From Candidatus Peribacteria bacterium (lineage in GTDB: Bacteria; Patescibacteriota; Gracilibacteria; Peribacterales; Peribacteraceae), in assembly GCA_903854455.1 (NCBI GenBank), contig CAINWJ010000156.1:1-7933 (forward strand): a DNA stretch of 7,933 nucleotides, read 5' to 3'. The position numbers and the translations under genes were made by a program. This document shows, in pieces, positions 5,842 to 7,933 of this stretch (positions are counted from its first letter, which is position 1; each line of letters begins with the position of its first letter). Under the pieces are notes generated by a model. It was not told the DNA's origin. It made no database searches and was given only the letters and a program-made list of their open reading frames with translations.

Positions 5842-7029
5842 ATGGCATCACTCATTCTCGCTGATGGCACGATCTTCACCGGCCAAGCCTTCGGTGCACC
5901 GGTCGATACGGACGGTGAGGTTGTCTTTTCCACCGGCATGGTCGGCTATCCGGAGTCTATGACGGACCCAAGCTTCCGCGGACAAATCTTGGTCTTCACG
6001 TACCCACTCATCGGGAATTACGGAGTGCCGTCGGAAGAGATGAACGAGTGGGGATTTTCGAAGTACTTCGAGAGCGAAAACATTCACGTCCGTGCCATCA
6101 TCGTCAGTCAGGAGAGCCGCGATTACAGTCACTGGAACGCCCATTCTTCATTGCATGATTGGATGGTGAAGCACGGGATTCCGGGGATCTCGGGCATCGA
6201 TACGCGGGCGCTGACGAAGAAACTGAGGGAGACGGGGGTGATGCTGGGGAGGATCGAACAGAGTGAAGGGTCAGGGTCGGGGTCAGGGATCAGGACGATC
6301 GAAGATCCGAATGAACGAAACTTGGTCGCAGAAGTTTCATGTAAGGAAGTAATCACCTACGAACCGTTACCAGCGACCAGCGACCAGCGACCAGCGACCA
6401 TCGTTGCCTACGACTGCGGCATCAAGCGGAACATTCTGCGTTCATGGCTCAAGAGGGGAGTGCGTGTGCATCGTGTGCCGTGGAACTATGATTTGAAAAA
6501 TTCCAAGTTGCAGTACGATGGTGTCTTCGTGAGTAACGGTCCGGGGGATCCCAAGAAGTGCACGGAAACCATCGAGCAGATCAAGTATGTCATCCAGAAG
6601 AACATTCCCTTCTTCGGAATTTGTCTCGGGAATCAGCTCCTGGCTCTGGCGATCGGTGGGGATACGTACAAGCTCAAGTACGGGCACCGGGGGGCGAATC
6701 AGCCCTGTATCGAGGGATCAGGGATCAGGGATCAGGGATCAGGGGATGGTCAACGATGCATCATTACGTCGCAGAACCATGGGTTTGCAGTCGATGCCAA
6801 GAAGTTGCCGCAGGGGTGGCACGTGTGGTTCACGAATGCAAATGATGGATCGGTGGAAGGGATTCGTCACGAGTCGGGCAGATTCTTTTCCGTGCAGTTC
6901 CATCCGGAAGCGACACCGGGACCGGAGGATGCGGGGTATTTGTTTGAGGAGTTTCTTGAAGGTGGTGAGGGGATGAGCATCGGGATGGGCTTACCTGCTC
7001 CGCGCCCGCGAACGGGCGCTCCTAGTTAG
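5842..7029 (+). CDS. carA: Carbamoyl-phosphate synthase small (glutaminase) subunit
   Basis: CarA hydrolyses glutamine and channels ammonia to CarB, which makes carbamoyl phosphate for pyrimidine and arginine synthesis. The start at 5842 gives MASLILADGTIFTG, matching the family N-terminus; an in-frame ATG at 5788 would add 18 unlikely residues. The N-terminal domain shows GEVVFSTGMVGYPE, TDPSF and YPLIGNYGV, then GIDTRALTKKLRE. The class I glutamine amidotransferase domain has NGPGDP, nucleophile Cys261 in GICLGNQ, SQNHGFAV, and His354/Glu356 in FHPEATPGP, so the triad is intact. The product is 395 residues against about 382 in E. coli. The extra length comes from repeat-derived insertions at residues 143-151 and 177-186 (interdomain linker) and 292-304 (loop before SQNHGF). 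The last 11 residues are encoded by a REP-like hairpin. No Shine-Dalgarno sequence is seen, and carB is not in the window. Confident call. Confidence 0.97.
   Translation: MASLILADGTIFTGQAFGAPVDTDGEVVFSTGMVGYPESMTDPSFRGQILVFTYPLIGNYGVPSEEMNEWGFSKYFESENIHVRAIIVSQESRDYSHWNAHSSLHDWMVKHGIPGISGIDTRALTKKLRETGVMLGRIEQSEGSGSGSGIRTIEDPNERNLVAEVSCKEVITYEPLPATSDQRPATIVAYDCGIKRNILRSWLKRGVRVHRVPWNYDLKNSKLQYDGVFVSNGPGDPKKCTETIEQIKYVIQKNIPFFGICLGNQLLALAIGGDTYKLKYGHRGANQPCIEGSGIRDQGSGDGQRCIITSQNHGFAVDAKKLPQGWHVWFTNANDGSVEGIRHESGRFFSVQFHPEATPGPEDAGYLFEEFLEGGEGMSIGMGLPAPRPRTGAPS
6268..6292 (+). repeat. Degenerate 6/7-bp repeat inside carA (GGGTCA/GGGATCA)
   Basis: Three hexamers (GGGTCA, GGGTCG, GGGTCA) are followed by one heptamer GGGATCA. 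In the carA frame this adds GSGSGSGIR at residues 143-151, between the N-terminal and glutaminase domains. It looks like a decayed relative of the GGGATCA arrays at 6714 and 7877. Confidence 0.85.
6371..6398 (+). repeat. CAGCGAC heptamer x4 inside carA
   Basis: Four perfect tandem copies of CAGCGAC, with a partial fifth on the 3' side, encode PATSDQRPAT at CarA residues 177-186, just before the IVAYDCGIKRNI strand that opens the glutaminase domain. The unit is unrelated to GGGATCA. Confidence 0.95.
6714..6741 (+). repeat. GGGATCA heptamer x4 inside carA
   Basis: Four perfect tandem copies encode GSGIRDQ and the start of a second period at CarA residues 292-304. They replace the short loop that in E. 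coli CarA links the GxH-GxN region to the A/SQNHGF motif. The same unit forms the array at 7877-7933. Confidence 0.95.
7000..7022 (-). repeat. REP-like hairpin, copy A (supplies CarA C-terminus)
   Basis: A perfect 7-bp stem (7002-7008 with 7013-7019) closes a 4-base loop that reads TTCG on the minus strand. Read on the minus strand, the 23-base core GGA-stem-loop-stem-GG matches copy B at 18 of 23 positions. It encodes PAPRPRTGAPS with its right flank, so the end of CarA is repeat-derived. Confidence 0.75.
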
Positions 7030-7049
7030 TGAAAATGATTTTTGTATGG

Positions 7050-7072
7050 GGAGCAGCCGTTCTCGGCTGCGG
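7050..7072 (+). repeat. REP-like hairpin, copy B
   Basis: A perfect 7-bp stem (7053-7059 with 7064-7070) closes a TTCT loop. It is the same repeat as copy A in inverted orientation, with two compensatory base-pair changes in the stem. It lies in the carA to oxidoreductase spacer. No T-tract follows, so it is not a standard terminator. Confidence 0.75.
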
Positions 7073-7156
7073 TGGCAAGAAATCAGATCGATCTTTCGGA
7101 TGATAGATATTTCTGACAAACTCGGAATCTAGAACCGGTTACCATACATTTCTCCT

Positions 7157-7876
7157 ATGACCTCTCAATCTTTCTGCATCGTTTGCACGAAGAAATCCCT
7201 CATCGCTCCGGATGTCTATGAATTGATGTTCACGAAACCCGAAGGATTTTCCTACAAAGCCGGGCAGTTCGTCCTCTTCGAGGTCCCGCTCGTCGACAAT
7301 CCCGCTGATCTGCAGCCGCGGGCGTACTCCATCGCCTCTGCCCCGGAGGAGAAGGATCTGCTGTTCGTGATCAAGCTGAAGCCTGGAGGTCGTGCCAGCC
7401 GGTGGGTGTCGGAGGTGCTGACGGAAGGATCGGTCGTGGGCATGGGCAGACCGCTCGGGCTTTTCACATTGGCACCGGAGGATCAGGGGCACTTTGTCTT
7501 CGTCGGGACGGGCAGCGGTGTTGCTCCTTTGCGGTCGCACCTCGTTTCCTGTTTGGAGTATCGCAAATCCAACGCTGGGATGGATCTGATCTTCGGGGTC
7601 AGAAACCGCGAGGATTTGTTTTGGATCGATCACTTCGAAGATCTCGCCCGCAGGCATTCCAACTTCCATTTCCACCCCACACTGAGTGCACCGCCCGTCG
7701 ACTGGACCGGGATGAAGGGGCGGGTCACGTCAGTGATGCCCGGGATCATCAAGGATTCTGCTACGACGAAGGTCTTCCTCTGCGGCTCACCTGCCATGAT
7801 CGCGGATACGAAGAAACTGTGCATCGAAACTCTGCAGATGCCGAAGGCGAACGTGCATGGGGAGGGGTATATATGA
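7157..7876 (+). CDS. Ferredoxin-NADP reductase-like FAD/NAD(P)H oxidoreductase
   Basis: This 239-residue protein has the FNR-superfamily two-domain fold. An N-terminal FAD-binding barrel shows AGQF at 35-38, the flavin-binding R-A-Y-S at 55-58 and a GGRASRW phosphate-binding segment at 77-83. A C-terminal nucleotide-binding domain has the VGTGSGVAPLRS loop at 116-127 and the LCGSP motif at 208-212. It should move electrons between NAD(P)H and a carrier through FAD. There is no cysteine cluster for a 2Fe-2S centre, so it is neither PyrK (which carries one C-terminally) nor a fused ferredoxin reductase; its partner must be separate. It lies 127 bp after carA, which makes a role near pyrimidine synthesis tempting but unproven. 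The leader (TTTCTCCT before ATG) has no Shine-Dalgarno sequence. A GGGATCA array starts at the base after the stop. Substrate is unknown. Confidence 0.92.
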   Translation: MTSQSFCIVCTKKSLIAPDVYELMFTKPEGFSYKAGQFVLFEVPLVDNPADLQPRAYSIASAPEEKDLLFVIKLKPGGRASRWVSEVLTEGSVVGMGRPLGLFTLAPEDQGHFVFVGTGSGVAPLRSHLVSCLEYRKSNAGMDLIFGVRNREDLFWIDHFEDLARRHSNFHFHPTLSAPPVDWTGMKGRVTSVMPGIIKDSATTKVFLCGSPAMIADTKKLCIETLQMPKANVHGEGYI

Positions 7877-7933
7877 GGGATCAGGGATCAGGGATCAGGG
7901 ATCAGGGATCAGGGATCAGGGATCAGGGATCAG
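7877..7933 (+). repeat. GGGATCA tandem array (at least 8 copies), truncated by window end
   Basis: Eight perfect GGGATCA units plus one base of a ninth start immediately after the TGA of the oxidoreductase gene and run to the window edge. Every unit contains GATC. There are no spacers, so it is a satellite and not CRISPR. The full length is unknown. Confidence 0.98.

Noticed and set aside
7000..7072. The two hairpins after carA as a rho-independent terminator
   Set aside because: Neither hairpin is followed by a T-tract; the conserved inverted pair fits a REP-like repeat better.
7139..7675. Minus-strand open frame of 178 codons
   Set aside because: It is antisense to the clear FNR-like gene and shows no recognisable domain.
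7157..7876. Annotation as PyrK (dihydroorotate dehydrogenase electron-transfer subunit)
   Set aside because: The C-terminal cysteine cluster that binds 2Fe-2S is absent; proximity to carA alone is not enough.
7877..7933. CRISPR array
   Set aside because: The units are 7 bp, perfect and directly adjacent, with no spacers.

Overview
All recognisable genes lie on the + strand of a window of roughly balanced base composition. The organism looks like an uncultivated bacterium. Most genes lack a Shine-Dalgarno sequence, several have no database-like signature, TGA is used as a stop (which argues against code-25 Gracilibacteria/Absconditabacteria), and short satellite and palindromic repeats are dense. 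Together this suggests a Candidate Phyla Radiation lineage, perhaps Peregrinibacteria/Peribacteria-like. That placement is an inference with low to moderate confidence; no rRNA or ribosomal protein is present to test it.

Region 1 (1-2738) holds four closely spaced genes of unknown function. Two are Gly/Ala-rich membrane proteins (8-1171 and 1195-2016), one is a small TTG-start protein (2022-2384), and one is a small acidic helical protein (2406-2738). The spacers are 5-23 bp, so they look like one operon. Region 2 (2739-3505) breaks this series. It carries a DUF559-type (Vsr/PD-(D/E)xK-like) endonuclease gene, followed by a 141-bp palindromic element made of two head-to-head hairpin-plus-T-tract arms, then an extended -10 promoter. 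Region 3 (3506-5778) holds a second member of the small acidic family, clearly paralogous to the 2406-2738 gene. Its stop overlaps (ATGA) the start of a 642-residue protein with a coiled coil and a Ser/Lys-rich linker, also of unknown function. Regions 1 and 3 may be one functional cluster interrupted by the DUF559 cassette.

Region 4 (5779-7933) is metabolic: carA (carbamoyl-phosphate synthase small subunit) and a ferredoxin-NADP-reductase-like FAD/NAD(P) oxidoreductase without its own iron-sulfur motif. carB is not in the window. carA carries three insertions of short tandem repeats (one degenerate 6/7-mer tract and two 4-copy heptamer arrays) in a linker and loop. Its 3' end runs into one copy of a REP-like hairpin, with a second, inverted copy 27 bp on. 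A GGGATCA array starts at the base after the oxidoreductase stop codon and runs off the window.

The recurring theme is repeats at gene ends. Four of the eight genes have a repeat or palindrome touching or supplying the stop codon. The most novel material is the unknown 'ETPEEH' small-protein/membrane-protein cluster and the repeat ecology; I could not identify a complete known defence, secretion or mobile system.
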